In this document: in pieces, positions 24,148-34,745 of the stretch | Position numbering within the stretch: the stretch's first letter is position 1 | Layout: each line of letters opens with the position of its first letter | DNA from: Medicago truncatula | Taxonomy: Eukaryota; Streptophyta; Magnoliopsida; Fabales; Fabaceae | Reading direction: 5' to 3' | Assembly: GCF_003473485.1 (NCBI RefSeq) | Contig: NC_053045.1 | Coordinates: forward strand, 59,934,494-59,998,493 | Length of the DNA: 64,000 nt | Translations under genes and position numbers: made by a program | The notes under the pieces: model-generated | What the model was told of the DNA's origin: nothing | Databases searched by the model: none | What the model saw: the letters and a program-made list of their open reading frames with translations, nothing else

Positions 24148-25530
24148 TTACGTTGATTTAGCACCTAACACAAGCCATGGAGCGGATTCAGCATGCTTTT
24201 CTGGAGCAGCAGAGTCAGGACAGATTCTTTGATATGGTGAGTAGACAGAAACTCTGCAAACACAACATAAGAAAATAATAATATCATAAGTAATAAATAA
24301 CAAGAGGCAAATCAATTTGCACAATGAACTAGAATCTAGATTAAGATTTTTAATACTAAGAAAATGACATGATAAATTTCCAGTCACAAAAAAGCCAGAT
24401 TTATGTTATGCATGCTTCACCAAAAGCTCAAAAAAATGTTCAATCCAAATTAGTTGATGTTGAATTTACTAACAAAAAAAAAAAAAAAAAAAAATTTTGA
24501 GATTGTTTCAACATTTCAATCACGAATAGACATAGACATGCAGAAGAATTTTTTGTTGTGAATCTATTTGAATATAAACTTGAATTTAATTTGTTTGAGA
24601 GGCATACCTATCTTTCCTCTTCTCCATGAATCGACGAAGTGAAGCTTTTCTAGCTATTGGCATATCTGCAAAGAAATTAAATTTAAATTAAAAAATGAAA
24701 AATTCATCCCTAATACCAAAAAAGATTTACTTTATTTGTTTCAAAATACAATACAATAGTGATCAATCAAAATAAATTACCAATTAGTGAGGGAGGTTGT
24801 TGGGGGATCATAGTAGGAACATCTGAATGCTGAGTCTGAGTTCTAGCAAATGATTTTAGCTCCTCAACTTTCTCAGCAGGAAAATCATCCAACACAATAA
24901 CTTGTCCATTATAAAACATTGTCAATTGTGCTGTTTCAGGCTCTTTAACCATTGGGTTAACAACTCTGTAAACAAACAAAACAAGATTACGTGTAAATCA
25001 TTATGAAATTGCACATGGTACAAAAAATGAATTGAAGAAGCCCAAAAACTCACCTTGGAAAGAAAAAATCCATAGTTGTAAGGTTTTTCGGGGTCACGTT
25101 TGTGGGAAATAAATCCATGGTTATTCCAGAGTGAGAAGATGAACCAGGTGATGACCCTGTAGATTGAAAAGAAAAAGAAAACTTAAATAAATAACCCAGT
25201 TGTTGTAACCGAATGAAGAAAAATAAGGGAAAATATCTGAAATGACATTATACTCTGTTTTTGACCAAGTTCATTTAATGAAAAGACTATTTGAGACTTA
25301 GTTTGATTCAACATTCTAAATCCCAAAATTTTAGGAACTGAATTGAAAATAATAATATTATTTTTTTTACCATTTGTTTCAGGAGTGTGAAGGTTAAAGC
25401 CTTCGAAACTACCCTTCTTCTCCTTGAGGTATTGCCTCAATAGATTACAAGTTTGAGAAAACGTAGGTTTCTCCGATGATTTTGTCAGTTTGTTGCCGGA
25501 TAAACCAGAAATGTCCGATGAAGTCGACAT
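24148..25530 (-). CDS. JAZ repressor (TIFY10/JAZ1-type), intact copy
   Basis: Jasmonate ZIM-domain protein: represses MYC2-type factors until JA-Ile drives its COI1-dependent degradation. Five exons: 25530-25371, 25156-25054, 24965-24781, 24665-24608, 24253-24148; all GT-AG, 203 residues. N-terminal FSQTCNLLRQYLKEKKGSF (residues about 25-43) is the MYC-interaction segment of JAZ1-like members. TIFY domain about 99-134 with TMFYNG in place of TIFYxG, then DDFPAEKVEELKSFA. Jas motif about 150-176: DMPIARKASLRRFMEKRKDR, then V..YSPYQ. This degron form should be COI1-competent. The intron inside the Jas motif (after KRKDR) is the conserved position where other JAZ genes make a splice variant lacking the motif's C-terminal end. 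G-boxes lie upstream. Confidence 0.95.
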
Positions 25531-25646
25531 TGGAATCTACAGAAGAGAGAGTGGGTTGAAGGAGTTGTTGTTTGAGAAACTACTGTAGAAATGATGAGAT
25601 GAGAGAAACTGCACACGCTTTGTGAATGAGGAGGTTTTGTTATCGT

Positions 25647-25656
25647 TTTATATATA
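25647..25656 (-). promoter_or_regulatory. TATA box of the intact JAZ gene
   Basis: TATATATAAA on the minus strand about 120 bp upstream of the ATG at 25530, well placed for a leader of about 80-90 nt. Confidence 0.55.
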
Positions 25657-25689
25657 GACTTTTCAATTACATAGACTTTTTATTTTTAT

Positions 25690-26150
25690 TTTTATAAAAA
25701 ACAAATTACTTGTCCCCCTAAAAAAAACTAATTTAATCCTTTACAGTTTATTTTGCGTCCAATTGACTACTATCACAAGAATTAACACATAAAATTACAA
25801 GCACAACTAGTTCATAATACTTCCTCGATCACTGTTATAAAAATAAAATCTACATTTTAAATTTATTTAATTAATGATGTATACGATCTTTATTTAATAA
25901 ATAAATTAAAAATATTAATTTTTATTTATAATAGTAATAAATTAATTTAAATTTAATTTAATTAGAAAGTATAACGAGTAGGGAAAACGAAATTGAAGCA
26001 CGAGGAAGGAATGGGTGGTTTTGGGGTCATTTTCTTTTCTCATGCAGTTGGCAACTCTCTGACCTATATTGCACTTGTAAAGTCCAATATCTGACATTTC
26101 TTTATTCGAAGAAGGTCATTTATTTAATTTAATAATATTGGTGTGGTGTT
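25690..26150. other. JAZ upstream spacer
   Basis: AT-rich; 25820-25985 resembles a badly eroded Stowaway-type MITE (CTTCCTCGATC... at one end, ...AACGAG at the other). No gene. Confidence 0.35.
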
Positions 26151-26168
26151 TTGGTGAGTAATTTAGAA

Positions 26169-26174
26169 CACGTG
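26169..26174. promoter_or_regulatory. G-box (CACGTG) in a 12-bp palindrome
   Basis: GAACACGTGTTC spans 26166-26177, a perfect palindrome centred on CACGTG, about 640 bp upstream of the JAZ start codon. CACGTG is the preferred site of MYC2-type bHLH factors, which are known to activate JAZ genes. The functional link is inferred. Confidence 0.5.
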
Positions 26175-26359
26175 TTCTTTGCGTTTGGTAAACGGCAGCG
26201 GCAACCTTTGTCGCTTTTCCTGCGTTAGTTCGTGCCTGCACTCCGTGAAATTACGTAATTACCCCTCCCTTGATTTGCTTTTTTGAAGATCGAGTCAATT
26301 AATTAAATGCGGGTACGTTATTGTTTACTGACATTACGAAACGCCTCGGAGGCAAGTAT

Positions 26360-26365
26360 CACGTG
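26360..26365. promoter_or_regulatory. Second G-box (CACGTG)
   Basis: TATCACGTGAAC, about 830 bp upstream of the JAZ ATG, in the same unusually GC-rich, non-repetitive island (26155-26380) as the first G-box. A palindromic ATTACGTAAT (26252-26261) lies between them. Confidence 0.45.
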
Positions 26366-26514
26366 AACAAACCGCGTCTTTTTTATTTTCTTTTCTATAT
26401 TTATTTAAATTTGATTATTTAATTCATTTCAACTTTTTATTGCCAAAAAACTTAATTTCACCTTTTATTTTATATTATCTCTACTCATGAACTTAATAAA
26501 TTTCTAGCTCAATC

Positions 26515-26640
26515 TTATAGCTCAGTTGGTAAAACAATTTATTATTCGATATAGAGGTTGGAGTTTGAACTTCAGACACCCTACTTATTTATCTTATAAG
26601 GTGAATTCTAACAACTAAACTACCTAATAAAAAATATATA
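26515..26640 (+). mobile_element. tRNA-derived SINE
   Basis: Box A 'atagctcagttggtaaaaca' is close to a real tRNA A box, and box-B-like 'ggagtttgaacttcaga' follows about 35 nt later, then an A/T tail. No acceptor stem pairs, so this is a SINE head rather than a functional tRNA. Confidence 0.5.
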
Positions 26641-27517
26641 TTTTTAGTAGGAGATCTTGCGGATTTACATTTGAATTAAAAATTGGAGAGAACACTCTCA
26701 AAGAAAAAAGAGACGACTAAAAGAAAACAGTAGAATATGAAATGATTCGTTTATCAATTAAGGTTCGAACTTGAACCCTTAAATATTATAATATTTATAT
26801 TAATTTCAATTGAATTACGTTCATAAAAAGATAATGCGACAAATCCAACCAGGGTGTGAACAACTTCATTTGTTTGTCGTCTGTTAAACTCAACTTTAGA
26901 GTTTGTGAAATGAACCCAAATTTCAGAACATCAATTCAATGATAATGAAAAATGTTTGGTGTAATCTTTGAGTCCAAGACGAAACCAACATTATCAAATT
27001 GTATGTCACTTAGCCATTGTAAAACTTAGAATAACGGTAGAGATTCTCCAACGAACACTATACACATTGGAGTAATCTGCAACATTTTAACCGGCACAAA
27101 AGTACCTTCTTCATCACAAATACACATTTGAGTATTTATCACTTTAAATATCAATATAACATTTTTATTTCCACTAACGCACATTCATTTATTAAATTTC
27201 ACTTCACTTACTTACTCTATTAATTAAAATTAATAAATGTTTTTTGATAAATAACATTAATTTACGATTAAAATCAACTTAAATAATAATTTCTTTAGAA
27301 ATTGCCACATATTTAAAAGAAAAGTAAAATGAGATTGGAGAGTATTTAGTAGTATTCTCTATTTCTTTTCTTTTGATGTTTTAGTTGATTGCACAAGTAT
27401 TAAGGAATCATTAAAATATAGGAATAGTTGTAAGGTTTGGACTAAAATGTCCATATTTATGGTGTGAAATCAAAAGTCACATTTTATTCAATTATCTTAA
27501 GGTATGTTTTTCGACAA
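26641..27517. other. Intergenic, nothing recognised
   Basis: AT-rich spacer; no coding similarity. Confidence 0.45.
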
Positions 27518-27654
27518 GGTTAAAATTGGATAAAAAAAGTCTAAAATATAGTTTTAGTCCCTGCATATATGTCTTGTTTTGGTTTTAGTCCCTGTAAAAA
27601 AAAATTGTTTTTGATCCCTGCAAATATTTGCAGGGACTAAAACCATATTTTAAC
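27518..27654. mobile_element. Small MITE with GTTTTAGTCCCTGCA repeats
   Basis: Starts GGTTAAAAT and ends ATTTTAACC. The interior has 'gttttagtccctgcatatat' on the left and its inverse 'atttgcagggactaaaac' on the right. A shortened member of a common legume MITE group. Confidence 0.55.
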
Positions 27655-29661
27655 CGATAAAAAAATATTAAATATTTTAAAACATCAAATATTTTGAAAT
27701 AAAGTTGAAGTCTTAAAACATCGAAAAAGAAAAAAAAAGGGATGAAGTATTTACTAACGATAAATTAATTTAAAATTGAAAGTGACATTGTTTTCATAAA
27801 TGCTATACGTGAAGGAGTACAAAAGTAATGATACGCGTGGGCCATAACGTAACGGGCAACGAGGCAATTCTTCCCAAGTGCCTCATGACATGTTCCCCTC
27901 CCTGCTGTTTTATTTTATGCACATTCTTTTTACTTTTTTTTTATGCACATTCTAATTTTAATAATATAATTATGTGATTGGTGCTGGTTAACGGTGACCG
28001 ACGACAAGTGGAATGGACAAGGATGTGCATGAATCAGCTGAGGGAGTAAGTATATACATTACGGTATAAAGAATAAATGAAATGAAAATACAAATACTAG
28101 TATTATGGTGACAAATACAAATACTACTACGGTATTCACGAAGACAAACAACACCTACGGTATTTAAGCATTCTTGTTGACACTCGTGTTAACGAGTGCC
28201 CTTCGAAAACTCTTTAAACATTTTAAATTAAATAATTATTTTTTTAAAATATTAACGTTTTGTATTTTCAATTTTTTTTTTTTTTGGGTTCCTTAAACAA
28301 TGTTTTAGAACACTTGTTACCATGACGTTTTTTAATTAGTTGTGTTAATTGAGTAGTAGTGTAGTTTTTTTATTACTACCACCAAAATCATAATAATGAA
28401 ATAGGAGAGAATGTGCATTTTGTTCGTAGTTTGTTTGGTCGAGTTGAATTATGGATTTAACTTGGATGACATTAATCTTTGATTTTTTTAGATGAAGGAG
28501 ATAGCAAACTGGCGTTAATTAGTTCTCCCTATTTTATTTTTAAGAGCATGCTTATTTTGAAGACATAGACATCCTTGATAATGTTCTCGTGCTACTAAAA
28601 CTTTACCTCATATGAAGAGTAAGAAAGAGGTAAAGAGCGGGTGAAATCACACTCATTGCTGATATTTGCGATGTCTATGAATGAGCGGGTTGAAATTTTG
28701 TAAAAAATATGATGATAAAAATGATTTTTCATGAGAAGTTGGTGGATTGGATGACCTGCGTATGAAAAACGTCGACCACTATTAAATTTGAATTAGGATG
28801 GTGTGAAGTGTGAACCACATGCATCTTAAACGTGATCTGAGATAGAGAGATATGTTGTCACCCTAACTTTTATCATTTGAATATAAGACCTATCAATATT
28901 ATTGAAGAGAATGGAGTCGAGGAGCAACATTCACAGGATCAAAATGTGTAAAGGAGCTCCAATCCTCACACATTTTACTTTATTATTTGTTCATGTTGAT
29001 TTTTAATTTTGTAGAGCTCATGAACGAGATCACCACCAATCTTAATAAAAAAAAGGAAGACGGTAAAGATGTATTAGGTCAATCAGTAAATGCACCCGGT
29101 ATTATAGGTAAAGAAAATTTTAGCAAGAACACACTCACAAAAATGTGAAAATGATTACAAACAACTCTTAAAGCGACCAAGTGTATTATAGGAGTGTTAA
29201 ATGGTAGACAGAGACCATTATGACTACAAACCAATTTTAATATTATTAGGTATAATTTTAAAATTGGTTGTAGTCATAATTTTTTATTTGACGAACTTAT
29301 AAATTATTTGTTATTGGCATCGTCAAACATACCCATAATTGAGTTCTTTTTTGAAGAAATTTTTTTTTTTCTATTATTGACAATTATAAAAATTAAATCT
29401 TATTTACCAAAAGCGTCGACGAAAAATATTGATTATTTTTTATGAGAAAATGTTAAAAATTTAATATGATTCTTATAAACAATATTATTATGTTTTTTTT
29501 TTCCTTATGAAATGATGTTTTTTGATACACAAACATTGACAAATAGCTCTTTACTCTTTACTTCCTAAAATGATCATTATTTTATCAAGCATCGATACAT
29601 CACAATTTATAAAGTGTACCGTAGAAGTTCCCCATAATATATTTTGTCTATTACTTTAATA
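27655..29661. other. Intergenic; short hairpin only
   Basis: No gene recognised. Imperfect hairpin at 29217-29280: arm 'attatgactacaaaccaatt' and its inverse with one bulged base, loop about 17 nt. A fragment at 28180-28330 resembles the end of the repeat at 31531-31700. Confidence 0.45.
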
Positions 29662-29801
29662 CTCCATCCGGTCCTATTTACAAGAGACAATTTATTTTTT
29701 AGATACATTAAATAATTTATGTATTTGGTTTAGGTTCTTGAATAAATATATACATTATTCATTGTATCTAAACTTTCTCATATAAATAGGACTGGAACGA
29801 G
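29662..29801. mobile_element. Stowaway-like MITE
   Basis: CTCCATCCGGTCCTATTTA at the left, with inverse TAAATAGGACTGGAACGAG at the right and TA on both sides (29660-29661, 29802-29803). 140 bp. Confidence 0.75.
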
Positions 29802-30052
29802 TACGTTTCACAAACGTAAGTCTTCGTTAGTGTGTAATGTATGGGTAGGTAGGAAGGGAGTGGTTCACTCGTTCATCCTTTTGTTGTGAGAGTTTGCAGC
29901 CAATTTTCCAATTTATATCCAATTGTCTTTTCTTGTACGCTTCCACGTGAAATTCATGTTTATCCGTCTCCGTCGCCATACCGCCACACCTATAACAGTC
30001 TTCCAATGAAATTTAACTCCTCCAACATCTTCACCAAATACGAAAATATTAT

Positions 30053-30993
30053 GGGGTGTTTGGTTTAGTTTTGGATAAAATTGATTCCGACAAAATTGAT
30101 TCTGATAAAATTGATTCCATCAGAATTAATTCGGAGAGAATTGATTTATGTTTGAATACGATAACGTAGAATTGATTAAACAGAATGAATGTTGTTTGGA
30201 TAGTTTTGAACAAAATTGCTTTTGAATGTATAATTACTAAAATGGACATAGCTAAATAAAAATAAATGGACATAATAGTTGAATTTACGTGTAGATCAAT
30301 ACTAAAGGTAAATATATTATTTAATGTAAATAAATAAATTTTCCTATATATTAATTTAAAAAATAATAAATACGATCGTTAAACCAAAAAATTTTGACAA
30401 AATATTTGTTCTATGTATTTTATATTTTATGATCAAATATATTTAAGTTAAATAATAATATAGAGTTTTTTTTTAAAGAAAATAATAATAGAGATGGTTG
30501 GCAAAAATAATAAAATGTAGCGTAAAAGAAAAAAAATACAGCAAATCTGAAAATAAATACAAAGAAATAGAAATTACTAAATTAAGATAATTAAGTGCAA
30601 TATAATCCTAAAATATAAGTTATTACAATATTAACAGCAAGAAAATAAAAATTACAAATAGATAATAGAATTTAAAGTGCAACAGAGTATTAAAATATAA
30701 TTACAAAACTAATTTAATGTGTATCATAATACTAAAATATTGATATAATAATTTAAAGTAAAATATTTATTAAGATTTCACGTAAAAAAAATCGATGTGG
30801 TTGGAGAAAGGGTTAGAGAAATTGATGATAATTAAGAGGGCAATGATGGAATTGATGACAATTAAGAGGCAATGATGGAATTGATGGAATTGAGAGTGTA
30901 TAATTGATTCTAGAAAAGCCAGAAGTTAGGAATTGTAGCTTTATGGAGAATTGCTTTTGGAGGATAGAAGCAATTCTGAAAAGTCAAACCAAA
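30053..30993. repeat. AT-rich element with 'AAAATTGATTC' tandem units
   Basis: Left end GGTGTTTGGTTTAG; right end near AAACCAAACAT, its approximate inverse. Near the left, an 11-14-nt unit (AAAATTGATTCNGA) is repeated about five times (30076-30150); near the right, a roughly 30-nt unit (GGAATTGATGACAATTAAGA) is duplicated (30835-30895). The open frame across it on the minus strand is an artefact of the tandem units. Probably a non-autonomous DNA element. Confidence 0.45.
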
Positions 30994-31177
30994 CATATTA
31001 GAATGTTGTAGAATTGCTTTTGGAATGTTATAGAATTGCTTCTAGCTGTACAAAAGTCAAAATTTTGGTCATTTTGCTCATGAAAGTTTTGGTCATTTTG
31101 CATATGAGTGAAGAAAATGCAAATGACACTGCGTCTTTTGCATTTTCTTGTGGACCTCAGCCTTCATGATGTACTTA

Positions 31178-31322
31178 CTCCCTTCGTTTTTTATTATAAG
31201 TAAATTTCGACTTTAAGGTTCATTCAATTAATGATGTATGTGGTCTAAATATTAAACCACATACATCATCAATTGAATGAATCTAAAAGCCAAAATTTGC
31301 TTATAATAAAAAACGGTGGAAG
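31178..31322. mobile_element. Stowaway MITE, near-perfect hairpin
   Basis: CTCCCTTCGTTTTTTATTAT...GGTTCATTCAATT folds onto AATTGAATGAATC...ATAATAAAAAACGGTGGAAG, with TA at both flanks (31176-31177, 31323-31324). 145 bp. Confidence 0.85.
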
Positions 31323-31530
31323 TATTTATGATTCCAACTAGCTCTGGGTCTTTTAAAATAAGGTCTTGCTAACAAGTGCCCTTAACCCTAAGAGCACTTG
31401 TTAATGATAAAAAAAATAGAAATAAATGATAACTTTCATGTAGATAAAGTTGCTTTTTGGTGTTTCAACGAGTTGAATACACAAATTTCAAGATAAAATT
31501 TTTGCTTTAAAATAAAGTTAAATTGTTATA

Positions 31531-31700
31531 GGGTCTTGTTAATGAGTTTCCCCGGGACACTCTTTAAGCATCCTAAATTTAGCAATTATTCTTTTAAAAA
31601 GTCAACTATTATAATTTCCAATGCATTAAATACACAACTTTTCATTAAAAATTTACTATTTAAAGTGTTTAAAGAGTGTCTCGGGAACACTCGTTAACAT
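31531..31700. mobile_element. MITE with GACACTCTTTAA inverted ends
   Basis: Left 'cttgttaatgag...gggacactctttaa' is mirrored at the right by 'ttaaagagtgtctcgggaac...cgttaac'. About 170 bp. Related single ends at 28180-28220 and 31364-31400. Confidence 0.55.
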
Positions 31701-31706
31701 TTCGCA

Positions 31707-32115
31707 TTGTTATATAATCAGATCAAAAATAAAGAGAAGTAGAGAAGGAGAATGAAAGAGAGAGATGCTGTGAGGATTGTATTATTTCTTATGATGGTAC
31801 AATTATGTTAGATGCAATCTTTATTTATAGCGAAGTACAATGATATGACGTAACAGTTAAATACATAAGAATATAAGTATCAAAATGTGTGATTTATGAG
31901 ATAAGTAAAATTATGTCTCTTAAGAGATAAGAGACAAGCACAAAGGTTTGTAGACATCCACTTATAACACTTCCCTTTAATGTCCATTGATGATATGACT
32001 CTTTAAAAAAAAAAATCTAATAAAGCATTCATAACACTCCCCTTTGATGTCCATCGATGATATGACTCGTTAAAATCTTGCTAGAAAAAATTCTAATGAA
32101 GCAAAAAGAGTACAA
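31707..32115 (-). mobile_element. Ty1/copia fossil: 3' LTR and adjoining tail
   Basis: Read on the minus strand, the LTR runs 31969-31707, starting TGTTATAAGTGGATGTC and ending ...TATAACA. It is preceded by a purine tract (AAAGGGAAG-type) and a tail resembling plant copia 3' ends (GTTGTACTCTTTTTGCTTC). A stretch around the tract, 31965-32000, recurs at 32028-32065 as a direct duplication. No body or 5' LTR is present; a fragment of an old insertion. Confidence 0.65.
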
Positions 32116-32977
32116 CATCATTTTATCTTGTAAGCATAATTCAATTGATAGATGTAAACAATATTATGCATGGGTCGATATTTGAATTCGGACTTCTCAT
32201 CCCCCACATTTAAAATGTATCAGCCCCATCAAATTGACAAAAAATAAATCGCCTCGTTTGAGTCCCTCAATTTTTTTTATTGTTACTTTTGTTCTGTACT
32301 CTTAAGTCAATTTATTTGTAGCTTTCAAGTTTTTTAATTTCTTTTGCATAGATATTTAGAATACTATAAAATTCTATAGCATCAAAGTTTATTTATTTTT
32401 GACAAAATATGAAATTTTTAAGCGTTAATAACTTAAAAATAAATTCATAATCAAATCTTCACTTTTAAAAAAATAAAATAAAATTGCAAGACAGATTTCT
32501 ATAATGTATTAAAATGACTGCAAAAAGTAATTTAAAATTTTGAAGGATACATGTGAATTTACTTAAAAGTAGAGGTCATAAAATATTTATGAGACAAAAA
32601 TTTAATGAAAATTTTTGGAGGGATTAAAAAACGAAATTTAAATTTTTCATAAGGATAAAAATTTTATCTAACACGTAAGTAAGTAACTAACTATATTGTG
32701 TACAGTTAAATATAATTCTTTACCAAAACAATCATGCATGAACTTAATAATTCAAAATTTGAAAATTAGATAGTGTTAAAAAGGATGTTTCAACCATGAT
32801 TTAGGTTTTGTTTGTTACAGTGATTTTGACATCTAATAAATTAGAGATTATTTTTAAAGAATTAAAAAATAGAATCTATTTAATGTTTTTTTTTTGAAAG
32901 AATCTGTTTAATGTTATAAAAATCATTTTTTTTTTGAAAAAGTTAATTTGTTTTGGTTATACCTATATATGAGAGCG
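32116..32977. other. Intergenic; possible SINE head
   Basis: 32138-32215 has SINE-like phrases ('cataattcaattgatagatg', 'cgatatttgaattcggactt'). The remainder is AT-rich with no gene. Confidence 0.35.
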
Positions 32978-33797
32978 GTTATGGTGCATAAGGAAATTTT
33001 TATGCATCGTGCATAAATCCCAACATAATTGCTTCCTACACCCCTAAAGGAAAACCAAACAAAACAAAACGAACCAAACGCGGAAACAAACTGAATCATT
33101 ACCGTCGTTCATCATCACCACTGGAATCTTCAATCTCATCATCAACACCGTCGTTCATCATCATCACCGTACCGGAATGCCAAAACCATTTTGCTGTGGA
33201 AAACCATTAGATGTACTTAATGTTTCACCAGTTGTACTCCAAAACCATTAGATGTACTTAATGGTTTCCAACAATTTCCCAGCCATAAATCCCTCTAATA
33301 TCACAAAGATTTCGAATCCAGTAACAACTTCAGATCTGAAACCGTGAACACAAACAGTGGAGAAACAGTAACATATAACAATCAACACAGTGCCACTGGA
33401 TTGAAGAAGAAGAAGAAAATGCGAGGGAAGAAGAGGAGCGAACCGATTTTAATCTTTAGATCTACTCCTTCTCGTTGTGTTTAAAACGAAAATGGATGTG
33501 GAAAAATGGCTTTAATTTTTAAAAAGGGTGAGTTTGGTTCTCCGGCATGGTGCGCTGCCGCCTCTGGTCGGCGACCACCGTGCCGGAATCATCATGTGTG
33601 GCCGGAAGAGATGAAGACTCATCTGAATTGTAGAGAGAGAGGGAGAGCTTTATGTTTTAGTGAGAGAAATGTTTGAAGTAAAATGAAGTTTGATTTGGTG
33701 TAGTTTGAGAAGCCTAGGATTATTACACGTGTACATTAAATCTGATGGTTGTGAAGTATTTATGCTCGATGATAAGGATTTTCTTATACACCATAAC
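32978..33797. mobile_element. Long terminal-inverted-repeat element with GC-richer interior
   Basis: Left end GTTATGGTGCATAAGGAAAT is mirrored at the right (TTATACACCATAAC), with similarity continuing about 40 nt inward (left TTATGCATCGTGCATAAAT, right ATTTATGCTCGATGATAA). The 740-bp interior is richer in G/C than its surroundings, with coding-like CCG/TCATCA codon runs but no long frame. A Mutator-like non-autonomous element, possibly carrying captured host sequence. No clear target duplication. Confidence 0.5.
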
Positions 33798-34745
33798 TTT
33801 TGCCTACCAATATAAAAGAATTACAAAATTACCTTTATCTTTTGACACTTATTTCTTATCCCCCTATATAAATTATTTTTTCAAAAACTACTCCTAACAG
33901 TTTCTAATCTGAAATTGTTTTGATTTTTTTTTAAAAATTGTAACAAATGATTGCGATAGTCTTAAAAGTTTATTTTCTTTAAAAGTGATATTTTTTTCTT
34001 AAAAAATTATAACAAACAACTCTCAAACCTAAATTCTCTCGGATGATTAGTACTTAACAAAAGTTTATTATCCAACTAAACTCAATCACTTAATTAATAA
34101 AATATAAATAAATGACATCATAATTTTCTAAGGGGGATGCTATATATCCCGATAAAATATCTAGCGAAAGCTTCACGATTTGAAAATTGCTTTGATAAAA
34201 AAAAAAATGCTCCCACTTACCAAACATGACACCGGGACACTTTCGTTATTCAATTTATCGGAATATGCAACATTTTCCATTTTCTAATATATAAACATTT
34301 ATAAAAGAATTAAAATTAATTGTTGTAATTATGATACGATTATAGAAACATTGTCCCGACTCTTGACCACCTTTGTATGCAGTGTGTCCAGACTTATAAC
34401 CTATGTAAGTTCAATTTCTACTTAGACTCATGAAAAATAAACGTACCCTGTTTAAGGGTATGGAATATAAATCCTCAGAAGAAATTATCTTGCTTGCAAT
34501 AAATCCCCCCTCTCTAGATCAGGGAACACGAACTAAGGGTTTGTGAAGATATAATTTTTATATGTATCTGAATTTTTTTTCGTATTTACAACTCCACTTC
34601 AGAAAGCTATAAAATGGAGAGGGGAAGTGAAATTACAAAAGAAAAAAAAAAAAAAAAAAAAGTATGACATGACTGCTCCTCCAACCCCACGAAAAATGAA
34701 TCTAATACAGACATAAACTGAAGCACATTTAAATTGAACATAAAC
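33798..34745. other. Spacer and polygalacturonase 3' flank
   Basis: AT-rich; poly-A tract 34640-34661. 34500-34745 is probably the 3' UTR of the gene to the right. Confidence 0.4.

Noticed and set aside
26521-26580. Possible tRNA gene with A-box and B-box
   Set aside because: Acceptor and anticodon stems do not pair; it is a SINE head.
30049-30273. Minus-strand frame with repeated SESILSESILS
   Set aside because: Produced by tandem AAAATTGATTC units of a repeat, not a protein gene.
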